Assembly: GCA_027022365.1 (NCBI GenBank)
Contig: JALVYU010000031.1
Span: 248,001 to 312,000 of the forward strand
Reading direction: 5' to 3'
Length of the DNA stretch: 64,000 bases
From: Desulfurococcales archaeon
GTDB lineage: Archaea > Thermoproteota > Thermoprotei_A > Sulfolobales > Desulfurococcaceae
Below, piece by piece: positions 8,597 to 17,426 of the stretch; position 1 is the first letter of the stretch; every line of letters starts with the position of its first letter. Under the pieces are notes generated by a model. The model made no database searches, was not told the origin of the DNA, and was given only the letters and a program-made list of their open reading frames with translations. A program made the translations under genes and the position numbers.

Positions 8597-9493
8597 ATGA
8601 TCGATATATGCGGTGTATCGAGACAAGCCATTAGGATGGGTGTAGCCGACGTATATGCCTTGCTACAGGGCAGCAGTAGGTCTAGGATCAAGGGGGAGGG
8701 AATGGAGTATGTAGACTTTAGACCCTATGCGCCGGGCGATGATATTAGGTATGTGGATTGGAGAATGAGTGCTAGGAGGACGGGGCCTGGGAAGACAATT
8801 GATTTAGTTGTCAAGGAGTTTATGAGCGAAAAAATGGTCAATACACTTATAGCTGTGGATATGTCGTCTCAGCTGAACTTTAAAGAAAAAATAGCCGGGT
8901 CCTTGTACACGGCATCACTGATGACTAGCCTTGCGGGCATCCTAGAAGACAGAGTTTATGTCGGGATCATCCGGGATGATCGTTACAGGGTCTTCGTTCC
9001 GCATAGGCCGAGAGACGCGATCTACTATCTGGCCAATACTGTGTGTAGGGAAAAACCTAGTGGTGGAGAAATCGATTCTGCAGTGCTATTTGCTGATATG
9101 GTTAGAAAGACTAGGATGATAAGAGGGGGAGTATTGATCACGGATTACTCGCACCGGCCCGACTATATAAAATCGTTGAAAAACCTCTTCAGGGCAAGAA
9201 GGCTTGGTATCGCGCTAATATATATGTATGACTGGGCCGAGATCAATCCTCCCCTCGACAAGGGCTTTATCCCCATATGCAGTCTCAGCGGGGAGTGCAT
9301 AGTGAATGATATTGGAGAGATATACAAGGCTATAAGAGAGCATGTACAAAGAATACGGGCGGTATCGAGACTAGTAACACCATATACGCTCAGCTTGGCT
9401 GGTCTCCAAGGCGCTAGGGCGAACAAGCTAAGGATAATGGATGCATACCTGTCTATAAGGGCGAGGAAACCACCAGTCTTATCGAGGAGATGA
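8597..9493 (+). CDS. DUF58 protein (BatB/MoxR partner)
   Basis: The 298-residue product carries the DUF58 signature near residues 33-60: GEGMEYVDFRPYAPGDD, then RYVDWRMSAR. The rest is a vWA-like alpha/beta fold with the family's degenerate metal site (AVDMSSQ). DUF58 proteins are regular neighbours of MoxR ATPases and probably link them to the vWA partners. Unlike many bacterial versions it has no N-terminal membrane helices, so it should be cytoplasmic. GGTG precedes the ATG. The stop overlaps the ATG of moaB by four bases. Confidence 0.9.
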   Translation: MIDICGVSRQAIRMGVADVYALLQGSSRSRIKGEGMEYVDFRPYAPGDDIRYVDWRMSARRTGPGKTIDLVVKEFMSEKMVNTLIAVDMSSQLNFKEKIAGSLYTASLMTSLAGILEDRVYVGIIRDDRYRVFVPHRPRDAIYYLANTVCREKPSGGEIDSAVLFADMVRKTRMIRGGVLITDYSHRPDYIKSLKNLFRARRLGIALIYMYDWAEINPPLDKGFIPICSLSGECIVNDIGEIYKAIREHVQRIRAVSRLVTPYTLSLAGLQGARANKLRIMDAYLSIRARKPPVLSRR

Positions 9494-10005
9494 CTATGGA
9501 GAATACTCTGAGAGCAGGCATAATAGTTGTAAGCGACACGGTTTATGAGGGGAGCAAACAAGACGTTAGCGGAGAAGTAGCCCGTGAGATCCTCTCATCC
9601 AGAGGCTACCGTGTAGTCGACAAAATAGTTGTCCCCAATAGATACAGGGAAATACTGCGTGCGATCAACGAACTGTCGGGGAAAACAGACTTCATAATAG
9701 CCATAGGAGGCACTGGTCCAAGCCCCAGAGACATAACGGTAGACGTCGTAGAAAGTATTGCATGGAGGAAAATACCGGGATTCGGCGAGATATTCAGGCT
9801 AAGATCCTATGAGGAAATAGGGATGCGAGGAGCAATCTCTAGGGCAGAGCTATTCATACTGGCCAACGGCACCCCGGTCGCTGTAACCCCCGGCTCCACA
9901 GCGGCGGTCAAATTAGCTCTGAGCTTACTCCTAGAAATAATAGATCATCTCGTCGAGGAGTCACGCAGGTATGAGGGACAACACCGTATCTATGTTGAGA
10001 AATAG
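9490..10005 (+). CDS. moaB: MogA/MoaB-family molybdenum cofactor protein
   Basis: The 171-residue protein has the fold and motifs of the MogA/MoaB family, which in archaea adenylates molybdopterin before metal insertion by MoeA. GGTGPSPRDITVD near residue 77 is the pterin-binding loop, and GTPVAVTPGSTAAVK near residue 125 is the second family motif. The start ATG overlaps the DUF58 stop (ATGA) and has GAGGAG just upstream, so it is probably co-transcribed with the island gene. A molybdopterin gene at each end of the MoxR/vWA island is a suggestive, not conclusive, link to metalloenzyme maturation. Confidence 0.9.
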   Translation: MTMENTLRAGIIVVSDTVYEGSKQDVSGEVAREILSSRGYRVVDKIVVPNRYREILRAINELSGKTDFIIAIGGTGPSPRDITVDVVESIAWRKIPGFGEIFRLRSYEEIGMRGAISRAELFILANGTPVAVTPGSTAAVKLALSLLLEIIDHLVEESRRYEGQHRIYVEK

Positions 10006-10020
10006 AAAGAAGAAAAAAGA
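10000..10020 (-). terminator. T-rich terminator for threonine synthase
   Basis: Read on the reverse strand, the gap after the threonine synthase stop is a run rich in T (tcttttttctttctattt). Oligo-T tracts of this kind end archaeal transcription. It also overlaps the 3' end of the convergent moaB. Confidence 0.45.
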
Positions 10021-10037
10021 TGAATAACGTATCTTTA

Positions 10038-11321
10038 TCAACCAGTGATGTTGACGCCGTAGAATTCCTTCGCGGCCCTAAAGAATTCTTCCGGAGAAGC
10101 CGTTATTGTCGGCGCATCCCCAGCCGTCTTCTTGACTATATCGGGGTCCTTTAAGCCGTGACCTGTTACTAGCACAACTATTGTCTCGTCCCTGTCGACC
10201 TTGCCTTCCTTGAGGGCCTTGATCAGGCCTGCAAGGCCTGCGGCGCCGCTGGGCTCGGCAAATATACCCTCCATGCTCGCCAGAAGCTTCATAGCCTCAA
10301 TTATCTCTGGATCACTCACCACTACGCCGTAACCATTGGTTCTATAGAGTGCTCTCAGGCCCGCGTCGCCATCCCATGGGAATGTGTCCTCTAGGCCCGT
10401 TGCGATGGTCTCCGGCGGCTTCTCCCAAGGCCTTATCTTATCCGGGTCGGCACGCTCCATCCAGGCCCTGACGAATGGGTGGTTACCCTCAGGCTGTACT
10501 GCCACCATCTTGGGATACTTGTCTATCCAGCCAACATTGTTCCAGTCCCTAAACCCGTTATAGACTCCAGTTAATAGGCTGGCGGCGCCTGTAGGTATGA
10601 AGACCTGGTCCGGCACCCGTAGCCCTAGCTGCTCAACTATCTCCATGGCAATAGTCTTGGGTCCCTCGATCTGGTATGGGTTGAACGGCCCGAAGCTAGG
10701 GGATGGATAGAACCCATAGTTTTCCGCGAGCAGGCGCATCATCTTAACGGTCGGGTCTTCGGCCTCCGTCCATCTTACCCTGAACACCTTGGCCCCGTAG
10801 AATAGTAGCTGTGCGATCTTGCCGTACCCGGCGAAGTCGGGGACGAAGGCATATACTTCTATCCCGGCCCGAGCACCATAGGCGGCTAGAGCGGCCGCTG
10901 CGTTACCGCTGCTGGCGACCACCGCTCTTTTGAAGCCAAAGTATTTTGCCATGCTCACCGATACACTCATGCATCTATCCTTGAAGCTACCCGTAGGGTT
11001 ACGGGTCTCGTCCTTCAGGTATAGGTTTTTGAGGCCTAGATGCTCGGCAAGCCTCTTAGCTTTTATAAGCGGCGTGTAGCCTTCGCCCAAGCTGATAATG
11101 TATTTCTCGTCGGGTACTGGTAGGAACTCCTTGTATCTCCACATATTCTTGTCTCTCTTCTTGATTTCGTCGAGGCTTACCGCCTCCTTTATAGCCTCAT
11201 AGTCATATATTATGTCGAGTCTCCCCAGATCCTTCTTACGGCACATGACCGGTTTATCTTCCAGCCTATATATGGTTCCACAACGACTACATTTCAGATA
11301 CTGGACATACACTTCATGAAC
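10038..11321 (-). CDS. thrC: Threonine synthase
   Basis: This pyridoxal-phosphate enzyme converts O-phosphohomoserine to threonine. NPTGSFKDRCMS carries the Schiff-base lysine, VASSGNAAAALAA binds the cofactor phosphate, and ATGLEDTFPWDGD follows toward the C-terminus. The N-terminus has a partial zinc ribbon, CSRCG then a single Cys in VMCRKKDLG, so the usual fourth ligand is absent. The open frame extends upstream to 11474, but those 51 residues run into the divergent gene's promoter and do not look like protein. I prefer a GTG at 11321 or 11312, which leaves a product of about 427 residues. Confidence 0.92.
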   Translation of the reverse strand, partial: VHEVYVQYLKCSRCGTIYRLEDKPVMCRKKDLGRLDIIYDYEAIKEAVSLDEIKKRDKNMWRYKEFLPVPDEKYIISLGEGYTPLIKAKRLAEHLGLKNLYLKDETRNPTGSFKDRCMSVSVSMAKYFGFKRAVVASSGNAAAALAAYGARAGIEVYAFVPDFAGYGKIAQLLFYGAKVFRVRWTEAEDPTVKMMRLLAENYGFYPSPSFGPFNPYQIEGPKTIAMEIVEQLGLRVPDQVFIPTGAASLLTGVYNGFRDWNNVGWIDKYPKMVAVQPEGNHPFVRAWMERADPDKIRPWEKPPETIATGLEDTFPWDGDAGLRALYRTNGYGVVVSDPEIIEAMKLLASMEGIFAEPSGAAGLAGLIKALKEGKVDRDETIVVLVTGHGLKDPDIVKKTAGDAPTITASPEEFFRAAKEFYGVNITG

Positions 11322-11368
11322 ACCCGAGCGTTTCTCTATTCCTCTATGGTTGTCGCAGATAGGTATTA

Positions 11369-12166
11369 TTGTTATCCATAGGATCATGGATAACCGTATT
11401 AGCGCTACATGACTATAACCTATCAACAGGGCGCAAGGTATTGGTACGACACGTAAAGAAGGAGAAACATGCAATATGCTTTGAGATCCAGGACGCCATG
11501 AAGCGTACTGGATGCCCTATCTGCAGTATCCTGAGAAATCTAGAAGAGGACACGATCAAGTACATGCTGTACAGCCAGGTAAACGATCCAGCTGTCCGCA
11601 GAAAGCTGAGGCAAAGCCTCGGTCTATGCCCTTATCACGCATGACTTCTAGCAGACATCGTAAGGGGGAATCCAGAAATTGATCTCCTCGGTCCATCGAT
11701 AATATACGAGGATATGCTCAGAACATATCTTGAAGAAAGGAAAGACACTAGTGGTGAGTGCTTCCTATGTGCTAAAACAAGAGAGTTCGAGAGAATTTAT
11801 ATTGAAGAGATGGCTTCATGCATCGAGATAGATCCAACTATGCTCGACGAGTATAGTAGGAGCCGCTCGATACTGTGCCGCAGACACTATGAAATGCTTT
11901 TAAGTCATCTAGACGGGGTACTCAGAGCCAAGCTCAAAGAGATACAGCTCAAGAAACTTAAGAAGATACTACATAATCTCTCAGAATATACAGAATATAT
12001 AAGGAAGCAGGATTACAGGGTCGAAGAAGCCCTAACATACGATGAGGCACGGGCATGGCTGGACGCTATAATATTTCTGAAAGGAGAACGTATATCCACT
12101 AATATCTATTCAAGAGAGGAGGTCAGGGAGAAGCATAGGAGGCGTAGACGTCTATTCTTGTTCTAG
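11369..12166 (+). pseudogene. Tandem CxxC/CxxH protein (DUF6062-like) interrupted by one in-frame TGA
   Basis: Two open segments lie in the same frame, 11369-11641 and 11645-12166, separated only by a TGA at 11642-11644. Together they encode about 265 residues with two matching metal-binding units: CPIC then CPYH in the first half, CFLC then CRRH in the second. The sequence on both sides of the TGA reads smoothly (CPYHA, stop, LLADIVRGNPEID), and a tryptophan (TGG) at the stop would restore the family pattern. The coding sequence shows no other damage. It is either a recent nonsense mutation, a sequencing error or a read-through site. The true start may lie downstream of 11369, for example TTG at 11441. 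Confidence 0.75.
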
Positions 12167-12469
12167 GTAATGCCATGCAGAATTATGTATAGGGCCCTCA
12201 ATACCGGTCTTCAAAAGATCCTCTATCTCCTCTTCAGCCAGAAGTATTCTTGCAAGCTTCAAAACATTTTCCATTGAAGGGTTCCGTCGAACACTCCTAA
12301 TAAGTCCTGGGTGGTATTCTTTAGAGTATATCATTGACTTTATTATGTCTTCGAGTAATCTTCTACCATCACTGTTCAATACATCTCTGCTGAAATATAT
12401 TCTATAGCCCCTCAGTAGTTTCCTCATCAGGTTCTCAGCATATTTTCGATAACCTGTCAATGCTTTCAT
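12152..12469 (-). CDS. Hypothetical protein, 105 residues
   Basis: I do not recognise this small, basic, helical protein. It has no membrane segment, cysteine cluster or enzymatic motif. The C-terminal 5 codons overlap the end of the convergent DUF6062-like gene. A GGATG-type site sits before the start. Its upstream region is shared with the divergent DUF973-like gene at 12526. Confidence 0.5.
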   Translation of the reverse strand: MKALTGYRKYAENLMRKLLRGYRIYFSRDVLNSDGRRLLEDIIKSMIYSKEYHPGLIRSVRRNPSMENVLKLARILLAEEEIEDLLKTGIEGPIHNSAWHYLEQE

Positions 12470-12525
12470 CCATATTCTCGAAAAGATAATAAAATATTGG
12501 GGATTATTATAGCTTAGGTGTAATT

Positions 12526-13158
12526 ATGATCAGCCCTTCAACCGGTCATGTGAGATACGAACTATTTGTAGAAGCCATGGGGAAATTAAAAGAGGCAGCA
12601 CTACTGATGATTATTGGCAATATCTTGGCGTCGATCGGTACTGTTTCAATACTCCCCGCACTCGTTACAGGGTATCATGGCTTAGGCATTGGGCTGATCT
12701 CCGGTGCGGCAGCAATTGTGGGCCTCATCATCATATTGATCGCGCTATACATGCACGTGGTTCCCTCATTTGAGCTATTAAGGGATTACAAGCCCAGCGA
12801 ATACAGTACTGCGGCGACTCTTGTACGAATAGGTTATGTTTGGGGGGCAATACTGTTGATAGTAGGTATTGTTACGTTGATCATATTAATCGGCGCAGTA
12901 TTGTTGTTAATAGGTATAATCCTCTTACTACTCGGTAAAATAGGTATAATCATAGGCATGTTCCAGATAAATAGTGAAACAGGAGAATCAATGTTCTTAG
13001 TTGCAGGCATATTATTTATAATAGGACTATTCGTGCCCTTCCTATCATTTATAGGGTGGATACTGATCTACATTGCAGCGGATTCTGCTATAGCTAGAAT
13101 TAAGGAAAAAATAGGATCTCAACCAAGCACATCGCCAGAGTCAACAGACTTTATCTAA
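12526..13158 (+). CDS. DUF973-like membrane protein
   Basis: The 210-residue protein has about five membrane helices (near 28-50, 57-77, 100-150 as two, and 155-185). The N-terminal stretch FVEAMGKLKEAALLMIIGNI resembles the opening of the crenarchaeal DUF973 family, in which a polar helix precedes the first membrane span. GGTGTAATT precedes the ATG. The function of the family is unknown. The gene is followed by a hairpin and T-run that would serve as terminator. Confidence 0.7.
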   Translation: MISPSTGHVRYELFVEAMGKLKEAALLMIIGNILASIGTVSILPALVTGYHGLGIGLISGAAAIVGLIIILIALYMHVVPSFELLRDYKPSEYSTAATLVRIGYVWGAILLIVGIVTLIILIGAVLLLIGIILLLLGKIGIIIGMFQINSETGESMFLVAGILFIIGLFVPFLSFIGWILIYIAADSAIARIKEKIGSQPSTSPESTDFI

Positions 13159-13169
13159 GACGGCACGAA

Positions 13170-13215
13170 AGCCTAAGCGTTAATGCTAGGCTCAGATACG
13201 AACCGGAAGTTTTTT
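13170..13215 (+). terminator. Hairpin plus T-run between convergent genes
   Basis: AGCCTAAGC and GCTAGGCT (13170-13192) can pair as an 8-bp stem with one bulged A. A run of six T follows at 13210-13215. It lies between the convergent ends at 13158 and 13225, so it probably ends the forward transcript. Confidence 0.55.
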
Positions 13216-13224
13216 GTCACTTCA

Positions 13225-13650
13225 TTAATAACCCCTATTTTTCGGTAGATATATGTGTATTGACACAACCGCAACAAGTATTCTGCATTCCTTGTAACCG
13301 ATGGTTTCTAACCCTCCTTTGACGGGATAGACATATAATTTCATAGGCTTTACTGGTAGTAATTCCCAGATCTTACCCGGATCGATATCCTCTGGTTCGG
13401 GAACTCCCAGATCTATTACTATAACTGAATTCTTAAGCCCATAAGTACCGAGCTCGTCAGGGGCTGGTATGCAAACCCTGTGTATTATATCATTGATTGC
13501 TCTCGCTACGGCAACCATTGTTTCGGCGTGCATTAGATCAATGCCTATACCAGTCTCTATTATAAGGCGTCCATACCCCTTGTTTTTGAGATCAATATGT
13601 ATTTTCAGCCTTTCCTCAGGAGATTTAATTAAAAAATAGTTCTTTTTCAT
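13225..13650 (-). CDS. Hypothetical protein, 141 residues
   Basis: The family is not recognised. The protein is soluble and mixed alpha/beta, with a conserved-looking block GIGIDLMHAETMVAVARAIN near residue 35 and a hydrophobic strand VIVIDLGVPEPEDIDP near residue 75. GAGGTGA precedes the ATG at 13650, which supports the start. It is 24 bases downstream of the M32 carboxypeptidase on the same strand, so the two may share a transcript. Confidence 0.6.
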   Translation of the reverse strand: MKKNYFLIKSPEERLKIHIDLKNKGYGRLIIETGIGIDLMHAETMVAVARAINDIIHRVCIPAPDELGTYGLKNSVIVIDLGVPEPEDIDPGKIWELLPVKPMKLYVYPVKGGLETIGYKECRILVAVVSIHIYLPKNRGY

Positions 13651-13674
13651 CGAGATTATTCACCTCTGAGAAAC

Positions 13675-15171
13675 TTATTGTAGATATTTCCATTCTAGGT
13701 ACTCTATGAAGTATTTGGCCTCGTACTCCTCGCCGAATGCTTTCCTTAGCAGTTCTTTGGGCGCGTAGGTGGAGCCCCACTTATGTATTTTTTCTCTCTG
13801 CCAGTCTTGGATCGGCTTGTACTCCTTGTTCCTTATTTTCTCGTAGAGGTCTGGCATGTCTTTGAGAAGATGGTGTCTCATCTGCGCCGCAACAAGGTTT
13901 CCGAGGGTATATGTTGGGAAGTAGCCTATGCTTCCTATGCTCCAGTGTATGTCTTGTAGGATGCCCTCAGAATAGTTTCTAGGCCTTACGCCTATGAGTT
14001 CCTCCATGTACTGGTTCCATATCTCTGGTAGTTCGTCAACCTTTATTTCACCGGTCAGTAATTGTTTCTCGAGCTTTGTCCTCAATAGTATGTGGAGGTT
14101 GTAGGTTACTTCGTCCGCCTCTGTTCTTATTAGGCTCGGCCTGACTGTATTGAAGTAGTAGTAGATGTCCTCAGCATCATAGTCTTTGAGGAAATCGAGA
14201 TACTGTTTAAGCAGAGGGGTCAGCACTTCTACGAACTCCTTGCTCCTCCCTATAATGTTCTCCCAGAACCTTGATTGTCCCTCGTGTATGCCTAGGCTTA
14301 CACCATTACCTATAGGGGTTGCCATTAACCGCTCATCGATCTGTAGCTGATAGAGTGCGTGGCCGAACTCGTGAACCACACTAAGTATGCTCCGCTTAAA
14401 GTCGAAGCCCTCATACCTAGTGGTGATCCTTACGTCCTTTATCCCCATTGACTGGGTGAAGGGATGGGCTGACTCGTCAAGTCTTGCTCTACTGCCTAAA
14501 GGAAAGCCTAGGATCTCCAATATCCTCTTATTGACGATCCTCAGTTTATCGGGATCATACTTGATCTTCTCGAGCTCATGCTCCGCCGGGTACTTGCCGG
14601 AGCTCATGATCTTCTCGAGTATCCTCCTGATCCTTGGCTCGAGGTACCCGAATACTCTATCAACGTCCCTCGTCCTCAAGCCTTCCTCGAAAAGATCGAG
14701 CAGTGCGTCGTAGGGATGTTCTTCCCAGCCTAGATAATCAGCTATTTTCCGGGCCAGCTGAACGATCTTCTCTAGGTATGGCTTGAATATACTGAAGTCG
14801 TTCTTCTCCTTGGCAACCCTCCAATACTGCGTGGCTTCCTGGCTTATCCTAGCGTACTCAGCTATTACTTCTGGAGGTACTTTCAGCGCCTTCTCTATGT
14901 TCCTCTTAACAACCCTGATAACGCCTTTCTCATAATCGTTAAGGTCTTCCTGTTTCTCGGCTTTCTCGACAAGTTCTCTTATCTCGGGGCTAAGTATGAT
15001 CTTCTGCTTCAGAACAGCTAGTTCCGATTGAGCGATTGCTCGCTCCTGTATTCCCTCTCTAGGCATGTAGGTCTCTGCATCCCATCCCATTAGAGCTGTG
15101 GCGTGATCCAAGGCCCATAGGACGCGTAGCTTATTGGTCAGTTCTTTTATCACGGGGTTCTGGAATACCAA
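13675..15171 (-). CDS. M32 family carboxypeptidase (Taq type)
   Basis: The 498-residue protein is a thermostable metallocarboxypeptidase that removes C-terminal residues from peptides. The zinc motif HEFGH is in SVVHEFGHALYQ near residue 265, and the third ligand lies in GIHEGQSRFWEN about 30 residues later. The length equals the family norm. The start is TTG at 15171, with GGTG seven bases upstream. With the M42 aminopeptidase at 34914 and the CstA-type transporter next to it, it fits a peptide-using metabolism. Confidence 0.95.
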   Translation of the reverse strand: MVFQNPVIKELTNKLRVLWALDHATALMGWDAETYMPREGIQERAIAQSELAVLKQKIILSPEIRELVEKAEKQEDLNDYEKGVIRVVKRNIEKALKVPPEVIAEYARISQEATQYWRVAKEKNDFSIFKPYLEKIVQLARKIADYLGWEEHPYDALLDLFEEGLRTRDVDRVFGYLEPRIRRILEKIMSSGKYPAEHELEKIKYDPDKLRIVNKRILEILGFPLGSRARLDESAHPFTQSMGIKDVRITTRYEGFDFKRSILSVVHEFGHALYQLQIDERLMATPIGNGVSLGIHEGQSRFWENIIGRSKEFVEVLTPLLKQYLDFLKDYDAEDIYYYFNTVRPSLIRTEADEVTYNLHILLRTKLEKQLLTGEIKVDELPEIWNQYMEELIGVRPRNYSEGILQDIHWSIGSIGYFPTYTLGNLVAAQMRHHLLKDMPDLYEKIRNKEYKPIQDWQREKIHKWGSTYAPKELLRKAFGEEYEAKYFIEYLEWKYLQ

Positions 15172-15474
15172 GATCGTGCACCTATTACGTTGTATTAGTT
15201 TTTATCATAACGTATTACTAAGCGATCTCAATATTATAAACAAATTGTTTCAACATCATTCTAATGCCTGTTCATAGCTTGACATATGATCATTTAGTTC
15301 AACTATTGACTCTTAGTTCTCGGCAAACTAATTCTGTGATTATTGATGAGATTAGAATTCATTGATTTAAGCTTGGTCAAAGAAATTATAACGGTTTTAT
15401 AGTCGATAATAAAGCTTATCTTTTATTTCTAAAAAGTATATGTATATACGAAGAATTTTAACTGGGTGTATACG
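15172..15474. promoter_or_regulatory. Divergent regulatory region between M32 carboxypeptidase and cstA
   Basis: No gene is visible in these 300 bases, which are markedly A/T-rich compared with the flanking genes. TATA-like elements occur near 15427-15440 (ctaaaaagtatat) for cstA and near 15205-15235 for the carboxypeptidase. The length is more than two simple promoters need, so extra regulator sites are possible, but I found no clear palindrome. Confidence 0.4.
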
Positions 15475-17325
15475 TTGATAAGTGGCGGCGTATTAATAAT
15501 AATAGCCCTCATAATCTATGCGATCTTCTACTTCACCCACGGCAGGTATCTACAGAACAAGGTCGTCAAGGCGGACCCCAACAGACCAACACCCGCACAG
15601 AAGCTATACGATGGAGTAGACTATGTCCCGGCAAACAAGTATGTCCTATACGGTCATCACTTCGCCTCGATTGCGGGCGCCGGCCCAATAGTTGGCCCGG
15701 CCATCGCGCTTGGCTGGGGATGGCTCCCATCGATCATCTGGATCTGGTTCGGCAACGTCTTCATTGGAGTAGTCCACGACTACCTCGCCCTAATGAGCAG
15801 TGTAAGATATGATGGACGCAGCATCGGATGGGTAGCCGGCGAGATGCTGGGAAGAAGAGCTATGTTTGTATTCAATAGCTATATATGGTTCGCACTAGTC
15901 CTAGTGGTGGCGGCGTTCGGCTTCGTAATATCAGTATTATTCACCGCCACCGAGGGAGCTGGTCTAACGGCACTACTCCTCTTGTTCTTCGCAGTTATAG
16001 TTGGCTTCCTAATGTATAAGTCCCCTGTAGGGTTCAAGGGAGGAACAATCATTGCTTGGATATTCATAATAATAGCGATATATCTCGGCGTGCAGTGCCA
16101 GCTCAACCACTGGCTCAACCTAACCTTCGACGAGTGGCTGATCATACTATTGATCTACATTATTATCGCGGCATCACTGCCCGTATGGGTACTGCTACAG
16201 CCGCGTGACTATATGAACGCCTACATACTATGGGCCAGCCTGGCGATCGGAGGCGGCGCGCTCATATGGCTGGCGATACAGGGCCAGGGAGCACTGGTGT
16301 TCCCGTCCTTCACTAAGTTCGACGCCAACATTGTAGGCGGGCAGCCCTCGCCCTTCTACCCAACAGTCCCGCTAATAATCGCCTGTGGAGCACTGTCTGG
16401 ATTCCACAGCCTAGTGGGAAGCGGTACGACCAGCAAGCAGTTGGCCAATGAGTTGCACGGATTATTCGTAGCATATAGTGGTATGGAGACCGAGGGCTTC
16501 CTATCAACAATGGTAGTAGGCTCAATGGCAGGGTACGGCGTATATGCGTTTGTCGATGGAATAATCAAGAACTGGAGCAAGGTAAGCGGCTTAGTTGATA
16601 GTATTGCCAAGACCCTAGGAATAGGCAGCGTGACTAACACGCCGAGCTCGGTTCAAGCATTCATGAATGCCCTCGTAAACAACCCGTCTGCCTTCGGTAC
16701 ATGGTATGCTAAGCTGGCTGGTGCCGTAAAATGGAGCGTGATCCCGCGGAGCTACGCCTATGCTGTCAACTACGCATTCGGATGGGATATAACAGTCATG
16801 ACGATCTTCGCCACTCTATGGATCACAGGGTTCGCATTGACTTCGCTTGATACCGCTACTAGGCTCGGCAGATATGCATGGCAGGAGCTAATGGTGCCCT
16901 TGAAGGAAAAGGCTACGGGCGCGTATAAGGTACTGGCTAATAAGTGGGTTGCAGCGGCCATACTTGCAATTGTAGGAATAGCTCTGGCCTGGAGCAAGGA
17001 GTTCTTAATAATCTGGCCAGCATTCGCCGGCATGAACCAGTTGCTGAGCAGCCTCGCACTAATGACGGTCGCGGTGTGGGTTGCCAAGGTACAGAAGGCG
17101 AGCGGGCTAGGAAAGTTCCTAGTGATAGCGCCAGCCGTCTTCATGTGGTTCACCGTAACCATTGCGTTGCTGTGGTACGAGGCGGTAGTTGTTCCCCCCA
17201 TGCTAGCCGCTGGCGGTACCAAGGCTGTAACCGCTATTGTGGTAGCCATAGTGACAGCTATCGGTGTTATACTGAACCTGTACCTGTTCATTCTCTGGGT
17301 GCTGAGAATGAGAAAGAGGGAGTGA
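15475..17325 (+). CDS. cstA: CstA family peptide/pyruvate transporter
   Basis: The protein of about 616 residues has roughly 15 membrane helices and the CstA hallmark LYGHHFASIAGAGPIVGPAIA-like block near residue 65, plus SGFHSLVGSGTTSKQL and TSLDTATRLGRY later. Family members import peptides or pyruvate, driven by ions. I prefer TTG at 15475, seven bases after GGGTG, over the in-frame GTG at 15466 that overlaps that site. It is shorter than bacterial CstA (about 700), mainly at the C-terminus. The neighbouring carboxypeptidase suggests peptide use. Confidence 0.93.
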   Translation: MISGGVLIIIALIIYAIFYFTHGRYLQNKVVKADPNRPTPAQKLYDGVDYVPANKYVLYGHHFASIAGAGPIVGPAIALGWGWLPSIIWIWFGNVFIGVVHDYLALMSSVRYDGRSIGWVAGEMLGRRAMFVFNSYIWFALVLVVAAFGFVISVLFTATEGAGLTALLLLFFAVIVGFLMYKSPVGFKGGTIIAWIFIIIAIYLGVQCQLNHWLNLTFDEWLIILLIYIIIAASLPVWVLLQPRDYMNAYILWASLAIGGGALIWLAIQGQGALVFPSFTKFDANIVGGQPSPFYPTVPLIIACGALSGFHSLVGSGTTSKQLANELHGLFVAYSGMETEGFLSTMVVGSMAGYGVYAFVDGIIKNWSKVSGLVDSIAKTLGIGSVTNTPSSVQAFMNALVNNPSAFGTWYAKLAGAVKWSVIPRSYAYAVNYAFGWDITVMTIFATLWITGFALTSLDTATRLGRYAWQELMVPLKEKATGAYKVLANKWVAAAILAIVGIALAWSKEFLIIWPAFAGMNQLLSSLALMTVAVWVAKVQKASGLGKFLVIAPAVFMWFTVTIALLWYEAVVVPPMLAAGGTKAVTAIVVAIVTAIGVILNLYLFILWVLRMRKRE

Positions 17326-17360
17326 ATTAGACTACGCTAGAAAGAACAATGTAAGACTAA

Positions 17361-17371
17361 TTTTGTTTTTT
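17361..17371 (+). terminator. T-rich terminator after cstA
   Basis: The stretch ttttgtttttt lies 36 bases after the cstA stop and 56 before the next start. It has the form of an archaeal oligo-T terminator. Confidence 0.5.
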
Positions 17372-17426
17372 AAGCACCTATAACATACTGTCTGTTATAC
17401 ACAAGTGCTCACGAGGCGGTAGCTGC

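Noticed and set aside
11322-11474. Longer N-terminus of threonine synthase
   Set aside because: The 51 extra residues precede the zinc-ribbon start, lack similarity to the family and overlap the divergent gene's 5' region.
11642-11644. UGA as a selenocysteine codon
   Set aside because: Selenocysteine is known only in a few archaeal groups, mainly methanogens; no selenoprotein family match or SECIS-like hairpin is visible, and Trp fits the site better.
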